Assembly: GCA_024403185.1 (NCBI GenBank)
Contig: JAKSSG010000003.1
Span: 1 to 64,000 of the forward strand
Reading direction: 5' to 3'
DNA: 64,000 nucleotides
Source: Clostridia bacterium
Lineage (GTDB): Bacteria > Bacillota > Clostridia > Peptostreptococcales > Anaerovoracaceae
This document shows, in pieces, positions 1 to 11,179 of the stretch; positions within the stretch are counted from its first letter, which is position 1; every line of letters begins with the position of its first letter. The notes under the pieces are model-generated. The model was given only the letters and a program-made list of their open reading frames with translations, searched no databases and was not told where the DNA came from. Position numbers and translations under genes: made by a program.

Positions 1-638
1 ATCTGAATAATCTGGCTGACAGCCCAGTAGAGTGCCAGTCCTGATGGGAATGATCTGGCCATCCACAGAATCATGAGAGGGAAAATGTACTGCATCATCT
101 TCATCATTGCTTCTGACTGATTAGCAGCGGCACTTCCTGTATCCTGCAGCATTCTGTTCATTGTAAAAGCTATGAAAGTAGCTATGCCTGCTATGATTGG
201 CAGAATCCATGGGTCAGGCTGACTCAGGTCCTTAATCCAAAGAAATGGTTCATGGAAAGCGAAGATCATTGAATCCTTCGAGATGTATCTCAGCGGATTT
301 CTGAGAAGCGCGAAGAGTCCCATGATGATTGGCATCTGAATTAACATAGGAAGACATCCGCCCATCGGGTTGAATTTTTCTTCCTTATATAATTCCTGCA
401 TCTTGATGTTCATCATTTCCTGATCGTTGGCATACTTATTCTGTATTGCCTTGATCTTCGGCTGCATTTCCGACATCATCGCTGTTGATTTTGTCTGCTT
501 AATGTAGAGCGGATAAAGACACAGCTTTACAAAAACAGTGAAGATGATGATGGAAATACCGTAATTACCTATGAACCCATACAGCAGGTCAAGCAATAAC
601 CCCATTGGTTTTGCTATTACGCCTAGTATAGTGTACAT
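1..638 (-). CDS. yidC: YidC/Oxa1 family membrane protein insertase (3' end beyond window)
   Basis: Inserts and folds proteins in the cytoplasmic membrane, alone or with SecYEG. About 212 N-terminal residues are visible; the C-terminus lies beyond base 1. Hydrophobic segments appear near residues 23-45, 110-130 and 155-175. Between the first two is the charged cytoplasmic loop, and the family-type stretch FNPMGGCLPMLIQMP follows it. The product starts directly in MYTILGVIAKPMG without a lipobox cysteine, so it is not the lipoprotein form of Bacilli. ATG at 638-636 is preceded on the minus strand by AGGAGG at 654-649, inside the 3' end of yidD. It is the last visible gene of the rpmH-rnpA-yidD-yidC operon, transcribed away from oriC. 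Confidence 0.95.
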   Translation of the reverse strand, partial: MYTILGVIAKPMGLLLDLLYGFIGNYGISIIIFTVFVKLCLYPLYIKQTKSTAMMSEMQPKIKAIQNKYANDQEMMNIKMQELYKEEKFNPMGGCLPMLIQMPIIMGLFALLRNPLRYISKDSMIFAFHEPFLWIKDLSQPDPWILPIIAGIATFIAFTMNRMLQDTGSAAANQSEAMMKMMQYIFPLMILWMARSFPSGLALYWAVSQIIQ

Positions 639-652
639 TAATTAGTTTCCTC

Positions 653-862
653 CTATTTTAAAGGATCGTATCCTCCTTCATGGAAAGGATGGCATTTTAG
701 AAGACGCCTAATGCCAAGATAGCTTCCTTTAAAAAATCCGTACTTTTCAAGTGCTTGAATAAAATAGGTTGAACAAGTAGGATAAAATCTGCATTTAGGC
801 GGGAAAAGGGGTGATATGAATTTCTGATAGAATCTGATCATTACTATCATTACATGCTTCAT
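653..862 (-). CDS. yidD: YidD, membrane protein insertion efficiency factor
   Basis: Small membrane-associated protein of 69 residues that aids YidC-dependent insertion; its biochemical role in the family is still poorly defined. Recognisable features are [19 protein letters not shown], the conserved cysteines in CRFYPTCS and in LLKCHPF, and the C-terminal [10 protein letters not shown]. The N-terminus is an amphipathic helix. It follows rnpA by 13 bases and its 3' end holds the yidC ribosome binding site, so the genes look translationally linked. The start ATG at 862 has a GAAGGTAAGATC ribosome-binding region. Confidence 0.95.
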   Translation of the reverse strand: MKHVMIVMIRFYQKFISPLFPPKCRFYPTCSTYFIQALEKYGFFKGSYLGIRRLLKCHPFHEGGYDPLK

Positions 863-875
863 GATCTTACCTTCT

Positions 876-1214
876 TTATCCCTTAAATAGTTTTCCTTTT
901 TTAACCGCGTTTACCAGAGATCTGTCAACTTCAGAAAGCTTTCTTCCATTAATACTGTTTCTGGCAACGAATATCATGTCATATCCTGTTTTGATATCTT
1001 CACATGACAGCCTGAAGCTTTCTTTCATTAGGCGCTTGGCTCTGTTTCTCTGAACGCTGTTTCCTACCTTCTTGCTTGCCAAAAAAGCAGTTCTGTTGTA
1101 TGAAAGACCGTTTTCCCTGAAAAAGAAAACAATGTATCTTTCCGGAACTGATTTACCTTTATTGTATATTCCGGTGAAATCTTCCCTTTTTCGCAGCACT
1201 TCTTTTTTCAGCAT
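876..1214 (-). CDS. rnpA: Ribonuclease P protein component
   Basis: Protein subunit of RNase P; with the RnpB RNA it matures tRNA 5' ends. The 112 residues carry the family motif [20 protein letters not shown] near residues 46-65, the basic RNR helix that contacts RNA. An N-terminal [12 protein letters not shown] and an aromatic centre complete the fold. Length is typical. It sits between rpmH and yidD, the order found in most bacteria, and is probably transcribed from the promoter ahead of rpmH. Confidence 0.97.
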   Translation of the reverse strand: MLKKEVLRKREDFTGIYNKGKSVPERYIVFFFRENGLSYNRTAFLASKKVGNSVQRNRAKRLMKESFRLSCEDIKTGYDMIFVARNSINGRKLSEVDRSLVNAVKKGKLFKG

Positions 1215-1263
1215 TTTCTCTTTAAGTTATACCTATAACAAAAAGACCACTAGTTGGCGGTCT

Positions 1264-1398
1264 CTATGCTGATAAAACTTTTCTTCCTCTTTGTCTTCTT
1301 CTCTTTAATACATTTCTACCATTCTTTGTCTTCATTCTTTTTCTGAAACCGTGTTCTTTTTTACGCTGTCTCTTCTTTGGCTGATATGTCATTTTCAT
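1264..1398 (-). CDS. rpmH: 50S ribosomal protein L34
   Basis: A 44-residue, very basic protein read on the minus strand: it begins [20 protein letters not shown] and ends with [12 protein letters not shown] before a TAG at 1266-1264. The [16 protein letters not shown] block is the L34 signature. ATG at 1398 is preceded by AAGGAGGAAAAG. A second in-frame ATG two codons later (1392) is possible but would lie further from the ribosome binding site. It is the first gene of the operon reading away from the origin. Confidence 0.95.
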   Translation of the reverse strand: MKMTYQPKKRQRKKEHGFRKRMKTKNGRNVLKRRRQRGRKVLSA

Positions 1399-1469
1399 GA
1401 GTCTTTTCCTCCTTCTTAATTATTTACCTGCATAAATCTTAATTTCAAATTATGCACATATGCTCAAAC

Positions 1470-1498
1470 ATTATACAACTCCAAAAAATTCATGTCAA
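1470..1498 (-). promoter_or_regulatory. Consensus sigma-A promoter of the rpmH operon
   Basis: On the minus strand TTGACA (1498-1493) is followed after exactly 17 bases by TATAAT (1475-1470), a perfect match to the vegetative consensus. It points at rpmH, leaving a leader of roughly 65 bases. This is the strongest-looking promoter in the window, as expected for a ribosomal protein operon beside oriC. Confidence 0.85.
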
Positions 1499-1668
1499 TT
1501 TATTTTGCCTACTATATATAAGCATTTAAGCCAACAAAAATTAAAATAAAAGAAATTAATCATAAAAACACAATATCTTGTTGTTCCTGTTAAAACTTTG
1601 CACAATTTTATCCACCGATTGTGGATAAGTTCAAAACCTATTGAAAATGCATCTCTCATATTTAACAG

Positions 1669-1698
1669 TTGCCTGTGGATAACTTTTTTTGTTATTAT
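1669..1698 (+). promoter_or_regulatory. Probable autoregulated dnaA promoter
   Basis: TTGCCT (1669-1674) and TATTAT (1693-1698) are separated by 18 bases. A DnaA box (1674-1682) lies in the spacer, so bound DnaA would block RNA polymerase, the usual autoregulation of dnaA. The -10 match is moderate; other AT-rich hexamers nearby could serve instead. Confidence 0.45.
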
Positions 1699-1733
1699 AT
1701 ATTTATCATTCTGAAAGGCGATCATTAATTGAA

Positions 1734-3119
1734 ATGAAGATAGACAATCTTAAATGGAAAGATGTTCTTTCTGAAGTAAGTAAAGAACTGACAGAAGTAA
1801 GTTACAGAACATGGTTTCTTCCTCTCGTTCCTCTGGAGATGGACGATGAAAAGGGAACCATGTCTTTTGCTGCAAAAGATTCTTTTAAGGCAGACATGTT
1901 TACAAAGAATCCGCGCTATGTAAATATTCTTGAAAATTCTATTAAAAATGTATTTAAGAAGAATTACAGAATTTTAATTACTCACAAGACCGAAGATGAA
2001 ATCAATCTCATTCTTTCAGGAAAAAACAAACCATATAAGGCTGCTACTTCAATAGATTCAGATAATCCATATAAAGAAGAATATTATCTTAATCCTAAAT
2101 ACAATTTTTCCAATTTCATCACCGGTCCAAATAATGAATATGCATATGCCATTGCACTGGCAGTAGCTGATAATCCTGCATCCCAGTACAATCCTTTATT
2201 CATTTACGGAGGCTCCGGACTTGGAAAAACTCATCTGATGAACGCAATCGGTCATCATATAATGGATAACAATCCATCTCTTAAGGTTCTCTACGTTTCA
2301 ACTGAAACATTTACATCAGAACTTATACAGTCCCTTCAAGATACTTCAAAGGATAAAAATAAAAAACTGAATTCATTTAAATCAAAATACAGAAGTGTTG
2401 ATGTTCTTCTCATTGATGATATTCAGTTCATTGAAAACAAACCATCAACACAGATGGAATTTTTCCATACATTTAATACTCTGTTTGGTTTAAATAAACA
2501 GATAGTAATATCCAGTGACAGACATCCAAATAAACTGACAGATCTTGATGAAAGACTTACTTCAAGAATCAAATCAAACATGATGGTCGATATCCAGGCT
2601 CCTGACTTTGAAACAAGAGTGGCAATATTAAGGCAGAAGGCTCAGGAGGAAGGTCTTGAAATAGATGATGATCTTCTTGAAGTAATAGATATTATTGCTG
2701 AAAAAATAAAATTCAACATAAGAGAACTTGAAAGTGCTCTTACGAGAGTAGTAAGCTTTGCAAAATTCAAGAATCAGAAAATAACAGTAAAATTTGCAAA
2801 AGATCATCTTACGGACATTTTCTCTGCAAAAGACATTGATATTTCCTGCGAATCAGTTAAAAAAGCTGTATGCAGAAGACATAACATTAAAATTTCAGAC
2901 ATAGAATCAAAAAAGAGAACTCACGACATAGCATATCCAAGACAGATTGCAATGTATCTCTGCAGAGAGCTGACAGATCTTTCACTTCCTAAGATAGGCA
3001 ATTCATTTGGAAGAGATCACACAACAGTTCTTCATGCATGTGAAAAAATTGCAGAACAGATGAAATATGACCCGGATCTTGCAGAAGAAATAAGAGATTT
3101 GAAAGAAGATATTCATTAA
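1734..3119 (+). CDS. dnaA: Chromosomal replication initiator protein DnaA
   Basis: Initiator ATPase that binds DnaA boxes, opens the origin and helps load the helicase. The 461 residues show the N-terminal DnaB/DnaD-interaction domain (about 1-80), a short linker, and the AAA+ domain with Walker A GGSGLGKTH near residue 160 and Walker B LLIDDIQF near 225. The C-terminal helix-turn-helix carries the signature GRDHTTVLHA near 426. I chose ATG 1734 (MKIDNLKWKDVL) because it fits the family N-terminus; GAAAGG at 1713-1718 is rather distant. An upstream in-frame TTG-type start at 1689 would add 15 non-conserved residues. Codons are more A-rich than in recF and beyond. Confidence 0.97.
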   Translation: MKIDNLKWKDVLSEVSKELTEVSYRTWFLPLVPLEMDDEKGTMSFAAKDSFKADMFTKNPRYVNILENSIKNVFKKNYRILITHKTEDEINLILSGKNKPYKAATSIDSDNPYKEEYYLNPKYNFSNFITGPNNEYAYAIALAVADNPASQYNPLFIYGGSGLGKTHLMNAIGHHIMDNNPSLKVLYVSTETFTSELIQSLQDTSKDKNKKLNSFKSKYRSVDVLLIDDIQFIENKPSTQMEFFHTFNTLFGLNKQIVISSDRHPNKLTDLDERLTSRIKSNMMVDIQAPDFETRVAILRQKAQEEGLEIDDDLLEVIDIIAEKIKFNIRELESALTRVVSFAKFKNQKITVKFAKDHLTDIFSAKDIDISCESVKKAVCRRHNIKISDIESKKRTHDIAYPRQIAMYLCRELTDLSLPKIGNSFGRDHTTVLHACEKIAEQMKYDPDLAEEIRDLKEDIH

Positions 3120-3297
3120 ATTATTAATTATCAACACCCCTTGTTGATACATCAATACACATTATTAACAGGCAGCGTTTGATAACTTTTGGCTTGTTTT
3201 CAACGATTAATAAACTTATTAACAAATTAACAGGCCCTACTATTACTACTACTAAATATAATATATAATAATAAAGAAAATTTTCTGGAGGTTTTTT
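3120..3297. other. oriC: Replication origin, unwinding region (DnaA boxes, GC patch, DnaA-trios)
   Basis: The dnaA-dnaN gap holds repeated variant DnaA boxes: TTATCAACA (3128-3136), inverted GTATCAACA (3142-3150), TTATTAACA (3162-3170), inverted TTATCAAAC (3177-3185), TTATTAACA (3216-3224) and AAATTAACA (3224-3232). The last two are followed directly by GGCCC (3233-3237), then a run of TAC/TAT triplets (3238-3252) and an AT-only stretch to about 3274. This matches the Bacillus subtilis basal unwinding element, where two DnaA boxes feed DnaA onto DnaA-trios to melt the duplex. The box cores here read TCAACA or TTAACA rather than TCCACA. Confidence 0.85.
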
Positions 3298-4413
3298 ATG
3301 AAATTTACGTGTAATCAGCAGGTTCTTGCAAAAGCACTTAATACTGTTTCAAAAGCAGTATCTAACAGAACAACTCTTCCAATATTAAAGGGAATACTTA
3401 TCCAGGCTACAGCTGATAATAAAATTATCATGACAGCTTCAGATTTTGAAATCAGTATAAAAAAGGAAATTGAAGCAAATGTTGAAGAAGAAGGATCAGC
3501 AGTTGTTGTTTCAAGACTTTTTGGTGACATAATAAGAAAACTTCCAAATGAAGAAATATCAGTATCAAAGGATGAAGATAATTCGGTAATAATTAAAACC
3601 AACTTTTCAGAATTCAAGCTGGTAAGCCTTCCGGTTGATGAATTTCCTAATGTTGGAGAAAAAGAAGAAGAAAGTGAAAATTTCGTAATAGACAGAAACA
3701 TATTTAAGGAAATGGTAAGAAAGACTGCCTTTGCAGCAAGCATAGATGAATCAAAGGGAGTTCTTACGGGAATACTTACTGAAATAGGAGAAGAAGACAT
3801 AAAGATGGTTTCTCTGGATGGCTTCAGACTCGCACTTGTTAAAGAAGAAATGAAGAGTGCTAAAGAAAAGAAGTTTATAATTTCAGCAAAGGTAATGAAT
3901 GAAATAAGCAAAATCATTTCCGAGGATGATGAAGATAATGACATAAATGTTTCACTTGGAGAAAAGAAGGCATTATTCAGCGTTGGAAAGACAGAAGTAA
4001 TTCTGAGAATAATGGAAGGAGAATTCATCAAATACAGAGATATTATTCCTGCAGAAAATACAACAAAGGTAATTGCAGGAAAGGAAATACTTCTGGAAAG
4101 CATTGAAAGAGCATCACTCCTTGCAAAGGAAGGAAAAAATAATCTTATAAAGATTTCAATTAAAAATGATCTTATGACAATTACTTCAAGATCAGAAGAA
4201 GGTAATGTTAAGGAAGAAATCATAATTGAAAAGACAGGCAATGACATTGAAATAGGATTTAATTCAAAATTTGTCATTGATGTTCTCAAGGCAATTGATG
4301 ATGAAAAGATTTCCCTCAATTTCAAGACAGGTGTATCACCATGTGTAGTAAAGCCGGCAGAAGGAGATTCATATGAATATCTCATCCTCCCGGTAAGAAT
4401 TCCTACAATGTAA
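3298..4413 (+). CDS. dnaN: DNA polymerase III subunit beta (sliding clamp)
   Basis: Ring-shaped processivity clamp that tethers the replicase and other enzymes to DNA. The 371 residues have the typical three-fold repeat of the clamp fold. The start MKFTCNQQVLAKALNTVSKAV and the terminal LILPVRI motif next to the hydrophobic binding groove are diagnostic. CTGGAGG lies eight bases ahead of the ATG. Like dnaA it has A-rich codons. A long complementary-strand open frame across it is a codon-usage artefact. Confidence 0.98.
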   Translation: MKFTCNQQVLAKALNTVSKAVSNRTTLPILKGILIQATADNKIIMTASDFEISIKKEIEANVEEEGSAVVVSRLFGDIIRKLPNEEISVSKDEDNSVIIKTNFSEFKLVSLPVDEFPNVGEKEEESENFVIDRNIFKEMVRKTAFAASIDESKGVLTGILTEIGEEDIKMVSLDGFRLALVKEEMKSAKEKKFIISAKVMNEISKIISEDDEDNDINVSLGEKKALFSVGKTEVILRIMEGEFIKYRDIIPAENTTKVIAGKEILLESIERASLLAKEGKNNLIKISIKNDLMTITSRSEEGNVKEEIIIEKTGNDIEIGFNSKFVIDVLKAIDDEKISLNFKTGVSPCVVKPAEGDSYEYLILPVRIPTM

Positions 4414-4418
4414 AATTC

Positions 4419-4437
4419 GCGTCGGCGGCTTCGACGC
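4419..4437 (+). repeat. Short hairpin between dnaN and recF
   Basis: GCGTCG (4419-4424) and CGACGC (4432-4437) form a perfect six-base stem with a seven-base loop in the 30-base gap ahead of recF. The recF start ATG (4444) follows six bases later with only a weak AAGG between. There is no T-run, so it is not a terminator. It could limit access to the recF ribosome binding site. Confidence 0.55.
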
Positions 4438-4443
4438 AAGGGT

Positions 4444-5499
4444 ATGTATATTAAAGATATTGAACTTCACAATTTCAGAAATTACAGCGATTTAAAAGTA
4501 TCCTTCAATAAGAAAATTAATCTCTTCCTGGGCGATAACGCCCAGGGAAAGACTAATCTTTTGGAGGGTATTTATTTAAATGCTCTCGGCCGGTCCTTCA
4601 AAAGTGTTCGCGATAAGGAGCTTATAAAGTTCGGCGAGGATTACTGCAGAGTAAAATGCTGCTTTGTGGCCGGCGAAGACGAAAGAACGACGGAAATAGT
4701 AATCAGCCGCGAAGGAAAAAAGGGAATCAAGGCGGACGGAATAAAAATAAGCAGAACGTCACAACTGCTGGACAGACTTTACATTATTGTATTTTCCCCG
4801 GAAGATCTGAAAATTGTCAAAGAGGATCCGGAAAAAAGGAGAAAATTCATTGATACAGAGCTGTGCCAGATAAGGGCAGGATATCTTTCAGACCTGAACG
4901 ATTACAGAAAGATACTGAAGCAGAGAAATGCTTATCTGAAAGGAGAAAGCATTGACATGGATCTGCTGGCAGTATGGGATGTGCAGCTGGCAAAGGTCGG
5001 GACGAGGATAATAGAGAAGAGAAAGACCTTCATAGAGAAGATAGACAAAATAAGCAATGACATTCATCGAAAAATAAGCGGAGGAAAGGAAACCCTGGAG
5101 CTGAAATACGAACCGAGTGAGTTTGACCATTCACAGGTGAAGGAGGATATAAGAAACAGAACCACCGGGCACGGTCCTCACAGGGATGATTTCAGAATAT
5201 CGGCAAACGGAGTGGATCTGAGAAAATTCGGGTCCCAGGGACAGCAGAGAACGGCAGCCCTCTCCCTGAAGCTTTCCGAAATAAAGATAATAGAAGAAGA
5301 AAAAGGGGAAAAACCAATACTCCTTCTCGACGACGTTCTGTCAGAGCTGGACAACGACAGACAGGTCTATCTGATGAACTCTCTGGGGGAAAATCAGATG
5401 TTTATTACAACCACAGATATAGTGGGTCAGGTGGCTGACAGACTACCCGAAGGAAAAACCATAAAAATAAGGGGTGGGGAGGTAGAAACTGAGATATAA
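4444..5499 (+). CDS. recF: DNA replication and repair protein RecF
   Basis: SMC-like ATPase that with RecO and RecR loads RecA at gaps. The 351 residues contain Walker A GDNAQGKTNLLE near residue 30, the ABC-type signature GSQGQQRTAALSLKLSE near 263 and Walker B LLLDDVLSELD near 292. The S4-domain gene (rlbA/yaaA) usually found between dnaN and recF in Firmicutes is absent; only a 30-base hairpin gap is present. From here rightwards the sequence is visibly richer in G+C than dnaA-dnaN. Confidence 0.97.
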   Translation: MYIKDIELHNFRNYSDLKVSFNKKINLFLGDNAQGKTNLLEGIYLNALGRSFKSVRDKELIKFGEDYCRVKCCFVAGEDERTTEIVISREGKKGIKADGIKISRTSQLLDRLYIIVFSPEDLKIVKEDPEKRRKFIDTELCQIRAGYLSDLNDYRKILKQRNAYLKGESIDMDLLAVWDVQLAKVGTRIIEKRKTFIEKIDKISNDIHRKISGGKETLELKYEPSEFDHSQVKEDIRNRTTGHGPHRDDFRISANGVDLRKFGSQGQQRTAALSLKLSEIKIIEEEKGEKPILLLDDVLSELDNDRQVYLMNSLGENQMFITTTDIVGQVADRLPEGKTIKIRGGEVETEI

Positions 5500-5576
5500 A
5501 TAATAAGCCAAAAACGCACGATTTGAGCGGATTTTTTCGCACAAGTCGTGTTTTTTGTTAAAATAGGTTCGAAATG

Positions 5577-5605
5577 TTGTAAAATCGGCCGTTTTATGCT
5601 ACAAT
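5577..5605 (+). promoter_or_regulatory. Promoter of gyrB-gyrA
   Basis: TTGTAA (5577-5582) and TACAAT (5600-5605) are spaced by 17 bases. The predicted start near 5612 gives a leader of about 35 bases carrying the AAAAGGAGAA ribosome binding site of gyrB. The recF-gyrB gap shows no DUF370 (remB) gene, which is common at this place in Firmicutes. Confidence 0.65.
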
Positions 5606-5631
5606 ATATCGTGTTTTGTGAACAAAAATAA

Positions 5632-7554
<1,923 letters not shown>

Positions 7555-7571
7555 GAAAGGAGGGACTCGAA

Positions 7572-10187
7572 ATGACAAAAGTAAACTTACTTGAAGATCA
7601 GAGAATGATACAGCACGAGATTCATGACGAGATGAAGACCTCCTACATCGATTACGCCATGAGCGTAATCGTAGGACGTGCACTTCCTGATGTACGTGAC
7701 GGACTCAAGCCTGTACACAGAAGAATTCTCTATGGAATGCATGAGCTGGGAATCACCCCGGATAAACCGCACAAGAAGTCGGCGCGTATCGTCGGCGAAG
7801 TAATGGGTAAGTATCACCCTCACGGCGACAGCTCCATCTATGAAGCGATGGTAAAGCTGGCACAGCCTTTTGCAACGAGATACATGCTGGTTGACGGACA
7901 CGGAAACTTCGGATCCATCGACGGCGACGGCGCAGCGGCAATGCGATATACGGAAGCGAGAATGACTCCGTTCGCACTGCAGATGCTCCGCGACATAGAC
8001 AAGGAAACAGTGGATTTCATTCCTAACTTTGACGAGGAAGAAAAGGAACCAGTTGTTCTGCCATCGAGAGTGCCAAACCTTCTCATCAACGGAAGTAACG
8101 GTATTGCCGTAGGCATGGCAACTTCAATTCCTCCGCACAATCTTTCTGAAACAATCGATGCCTGCGTGAAGATGATTGACAAGGAAATCGACCAGGAAGA
8201 ATGCACTGTTGAAGACATTATCAAAATCATCAAGGGACCTGACTTCCCGACCGGCGCCGTTATCATGGGCAAGAAGGGAATCCAGGAAGCATACAGAACA
8301 GGTCAGGGAAAATGCGTTGTAAGGTCGGTCTGCGAAATCGAGGAGACATCCAGAGGCAAGTCGCAGATAATCGTATCGGAAATTCCTTACCAGGTTAACA
8401 AGGCGAGAATGCTGGAAAAAATCGGCGAGCTTGTCAGAGACAAGAAGCTTGAAGGTATTTCGGGAATTCGCGATGAGTCAAACCGTAACGGAATCAGAAT
8501 CGTAATCGATCTTAAGGCAACAGCAAATCCGAGAGTAATGCTTAACAAACTCTACAAGCATACATCTCTTCAGGAAAACGTTTCCATGATCATGCTTGCC
8601 ATCGTAAACGGCAGACCTAAGGTGCTGAACATCAGAGAAATCCTTGACGAATATCTGAAGCACCAGAAGGATGTAGTAACCAGAAGAACAAAGTTCGATC
8701 TGGACAAGGCTGAAGCCAGAGCTCACATTCTGGAAGGTTTGAGAATTGCCCTCGATAACATCGATGAAATAATCAAGGTAATCAGATCAAGCTACAACGA
8801 TGCCAAAGAAAAGCTGATGAAGAAGTTCGGCCTTTCCGAAGTTCAGGCACAGGCGATACTCGACATGAGACTTGCCCGTCTGCAGGGACTGGAAAGAGAG
8901 AAGATTGAAGCCGAGTACGAAGAACTCCAGAAGAAGATTGCCTACTACAAGAGCATTCTGGGAGACGAGAAGCTTCTGCTCGGAGTAATAAAGGAAGAAC
9001 TTCTTGAAATAAAGAAGAAGTGGGGAGACAAGAGAAAGACTCAGATTATCGGCGATGTGGATGACATGGATGAGGAAGACCTGATTGAAGAAAAGCAGGT
9101 TGCAATCACCCTGACTCACAGAGGATATCTGAAGAGAGTTCCTGCCGACACCTACAAGACTCAGAGAAGAGGCGGCAAGGGAATAACGGGCGTCACCACG
9201 CGAGATGACGACTTTATCAGAGACCTGATAATGACCTCAACTCATGACTACCTCATGTTCTTTACCAGCATGGGCAAGGCGCACAAGATCAAGGCATACG
9301 AAATTCCGGAGGCAAACAGAACGGCCAAGGGAACAAATGCAGCCAACTTCCTGAATCTCATGCAGCGCGAGAGAATATCGGCGGTTATTCCGTTCAGAGA
9401 TTTCAGAGATGACAAGTATCTGATTGCGGTAACCAAGAACGGCACAATCAAGAAGACGGCCATTTCGGAATTCGATACGAACAGAAAGACGGGACTTATT
9501 GCCATAACCCTGAAGGATGGCGACGAACTTGTTGAGATAAAACAGACAAGCGGAACCGACAACGTAATCATCATTACGAAGAACGGCAAGTGCATCAGCT
9601 TCAGCGAGCAGGACGTAAGACCTATGGGTCGAGTTGCCGGTGGAGTAAGAGCCATCAAGCTGGAGGATGATGACGAGGTTGTTGCAATGCAGCTCGTTCA
9701 GCCGGAAGAGGAACTGCTCGTTGTTACAAGCAAGGGCTACGGCAAGAGAACACCTGTTGAGGAATACAAGGTTCAGGCCAGAGGCGGCAAGGGACTGCTC
9801 ACATATGACAAGAGCAAGTTCAAGAAGACCGGTCACCTTATCGGGGCAATCGTCGTTGATGACAGCGATGAAGTAATGCTTATCAATTCCAAGGGAACCG
9901 TAATAAGAATAGAGGCCAAGGGAATCAACAAGCTCGGACGTGCAACCCAGGGCGTTAAGATAATGAGAACCGGAGAAGATGTGGAAATCATTTCAATGTC
10001 GAAGGTGATCAACGAAGAAGAGCGCGCCAGAGATGCGGAGCTCGCCCAGAAACAGAAAGAGCAGAAGAAGGCCGAAGCAAAGAAGGAAGAAGCAAAAGCA
10101 GAAAAGGCCGCTAAAAAAGCAGCAGGAAAGAAAGACAAAGAAGAAAAAGAAGACAACGGTTCAGAGCAGACAATGCTGGACATATAG
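7572..10187 (+). CDS. gyrA: DNA gyrase subunit A
   Basis: DNA-cleaving subunit of gyrase. In its 871 residues the catalytic tyrosine lies in RYTEARMT near residue 126, the quinolone-resistance region [19 protein letters not shown] stretch lies at about 80-95, and the GyrA box QRRGGKGI, needed for wrapping, lies near 530. Six C-terminal beta-pinwheel blades follow. The end is a lysine/alanine/glutamate-rich tail (about 815-871), longer than in many homologues. The ribosome binding site GAAAGGAGGG is strong. Confidence 0.98.
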   Translation: MTKVNLLEDQRMIQHEIHDEMKTSYIDYAMSVIVGRALPDVRDGLKPVHRRILYGMHELGITPDKPHKKSARIVGEVMGKYHPHGDSSIYEAMVKLAQPFATRYMLVDGHGNFGSIDGDGAAAMRYTEARMTPFALQMLRDIDKETVDFIPNFDEEEKEPVVLPSRVPNLLINGSNGIAVGMATSIPPHNLSETIDACVKMIDKEIDQEECTVEDIIKIIKGPDFPTGAVIMGKKGIQEAYRTGQGKCVVRSVCEIEETSRGKSQIIVSEIPYQVNKARMLEKIGELVRDKKLEGISGIRDESNRNGIRIVIDLKATANPRVMLNKLYKHTSLQENVSMIMLAIVNGRPKVLNIREILDEYLKHQKDVVTRRTKFDLDKAEARAHILEGLRIALDNIDEIIKVIRSSYNDAKEKLMKKFGLSEVQAQAILDMRLARLQGLEREKIEAEYEELQKKIAYYKSILGDEKLLLGVIKEELLEIKKKWGDKRKTQIIGDVDDMDEEDLIEEKQVAITLTHRGYLKRVPADTYKTQRRGGKGITGVTTRDDDFIRDLIMTSTHDYLMFFTSMGKAHKIKAYEIPEANRTAKGTNAANFLNLMQRERISAVIPFRDFRDDKYLIAVTKNGTIKKTAISEFDTNRKTGLIAITLKDGDELVEIKQTSGTDNVIIITKNGKCISFSEQDVRPMGRVAGGVRAIKLEDDDEVVAMQLVQPEEELLVVTSKGYGKRTPVEEYKVQARGGKGLLTYDKSKFKKTGHLIGAIVVDDSDEVMLINSKGTVIRIEAKGINKLGRATQGVKIMRTGEDVEIISMSKVINEEERARDAELAQKQKEQKKAEAKKEEAKAEKAAKKAAGKKDKEEKEDNGSEQTMLDI

Positions 10188-10196
10188 GAGAACAGA

Positions 10197-11177
10197 ATGA
10201 AGAGAGTATTTTCAGGCGTACAGCCAACGGGAAACATACACATAGGAAACTATCTGGGAGCGCTTAAGCAGTTTGTGGAACTGCAGGAGGATCACGAATG
10301 CATCTACTGCATAGTCGATGAACATGCCATTACAGTTCCGCAGGATCCGAAAGAGCTGAGAGAGCATATCCTGGACGTGGCTGCACTCTACATGGCAATC
10401 GGGGTAGACCCTAAGAAGTCAATCATTTTCGTACAGTCACAGGTTCCGGGACATGCCGAACTTGGATGGATCCTCTGTTGCAACTCATATACGGGAGAGC
10501 TTTCCAGAATGACTCAGTTCAAGGCGAAGAGCGGAGGAAAGGAATCCGTTGGAACAGGTCTTCTGACCTATCCGGTTCTCATGGCGGCAGATATCCTGCT
10601 CTATGACACGGACATCGTTCCGGTAGGAAATGACCAGAAGCAGCACATTGAACTTACAAGAGACATCGCCATAAGAGTGAACAACAAGTACGGAGATACA
10701 TTCGTTGTTCCGGACGGAAGATTCATGAAGGCCGGAGCAAGAATCATGGCCCTGGATGATCCTACATCCAAGATGAGCAAGTCAGCAGAGAATGAACATT
10801 CCAGAATTTCTCTGCTTGATGAGGACAGCAAGATCAAGAAGTCCATTATGAGAGCAACAACTGACTCCGACGGGGAAATCAGATTTGACCCTGAGGCAAA
10901 GCCGGGAGTAAGCAATCTGCTCAATATCTACAGCGCCTTCAGCGGAAAAACCGTAGATGAAATCATTGCAAACCAGCAGTGGAGGGGTTACGGAGATCTG
11001 AAGAAAGAACTGGTAGCCGTAACACAGGAAGCGCTTGCACCGATAAAGAAGAATTATGAGGAAATCCGCCACTCGGAGGAACTCATCAGGGTACTCAACA
11101 ATGGTGCCGAAAGAGCAAACGCAATAGCTGAGCCGGTCATGAAGAGAGTAAGAGACAGATTTGGAATGGGTATCTGA
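10197..11177 (+). CDS. trpS: Tryptophan--tRNA ligase
   Basis: Class I aminoacyl-tRNA synthetase charging tRNA-Trp. The 326 residues have the HIGN signature at about 15-18 in NIHIGNYLGAL and KMSKS at about 192-196. Length is normal for bacterial TrpRS. It starts nine bases after gyrA behind AGGAG, with no T-box leader between them, so expression probably follows gyrBA. Confidence 0.97.
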   Translation: MKRVFSGVQPTGNIHIGNYLGALKQFVELQEDHECIYCIVDEHAITVPQDPKELREHILDVAALYMAIGVDPKKSIIFVQSQVPGHAELGWILCCNSYTGELSRMTQFKAKSGGKESVGTGLLTYPVLMAADILLYDTDIVPVGNDQKQHIELTRDIAIRVNNKYGDTFVVPDGRFMKAGARIMALDDPTSKMSKSAENEHSRISLLDEDSKIKKSIMRATTDSDGEIRFDPEAKPGVSNLLNIYSAFSGKTVDEIIANQQWRGYGDLKKELVAVTQEALAPIKKNYEEIRHSEELIRVLNNGAERANAIAEPVMKRVRDRFGMGI

Positions 11178-11179
11178 TC

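Larger units (their letters stand above)
1399..1733. other. Intergenic oriC-proximal region with canonical DnaA boxes
   Basis: A gene-free stretch between divergent rpmH and dnaA. It contains three 9-mers close or identical to the DnaA box TTATCCACA: TTATCCACC at 1608-1616, TTATCCACA inverted (TGTGGATAA) at 1620-1628, and another inverted copy at 1674-1682. The first two face each other across three bases. The rest is AT-rich. It holds the rpmH promoter on the left and the probable dnaA promoter on the right. This would be the upstream (incA-like) half of a bipartite origin. Confidence 0.8.

Noticed and set aside
3315..4439. A 374-codon open frame on the minus strand across dnaN
   Set aside because: It is the complement of dnaN, rich in Ser, Leu and Ile and without any family motif. 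The purine-rich codons of dnaN leave few stops in the opposite strand.
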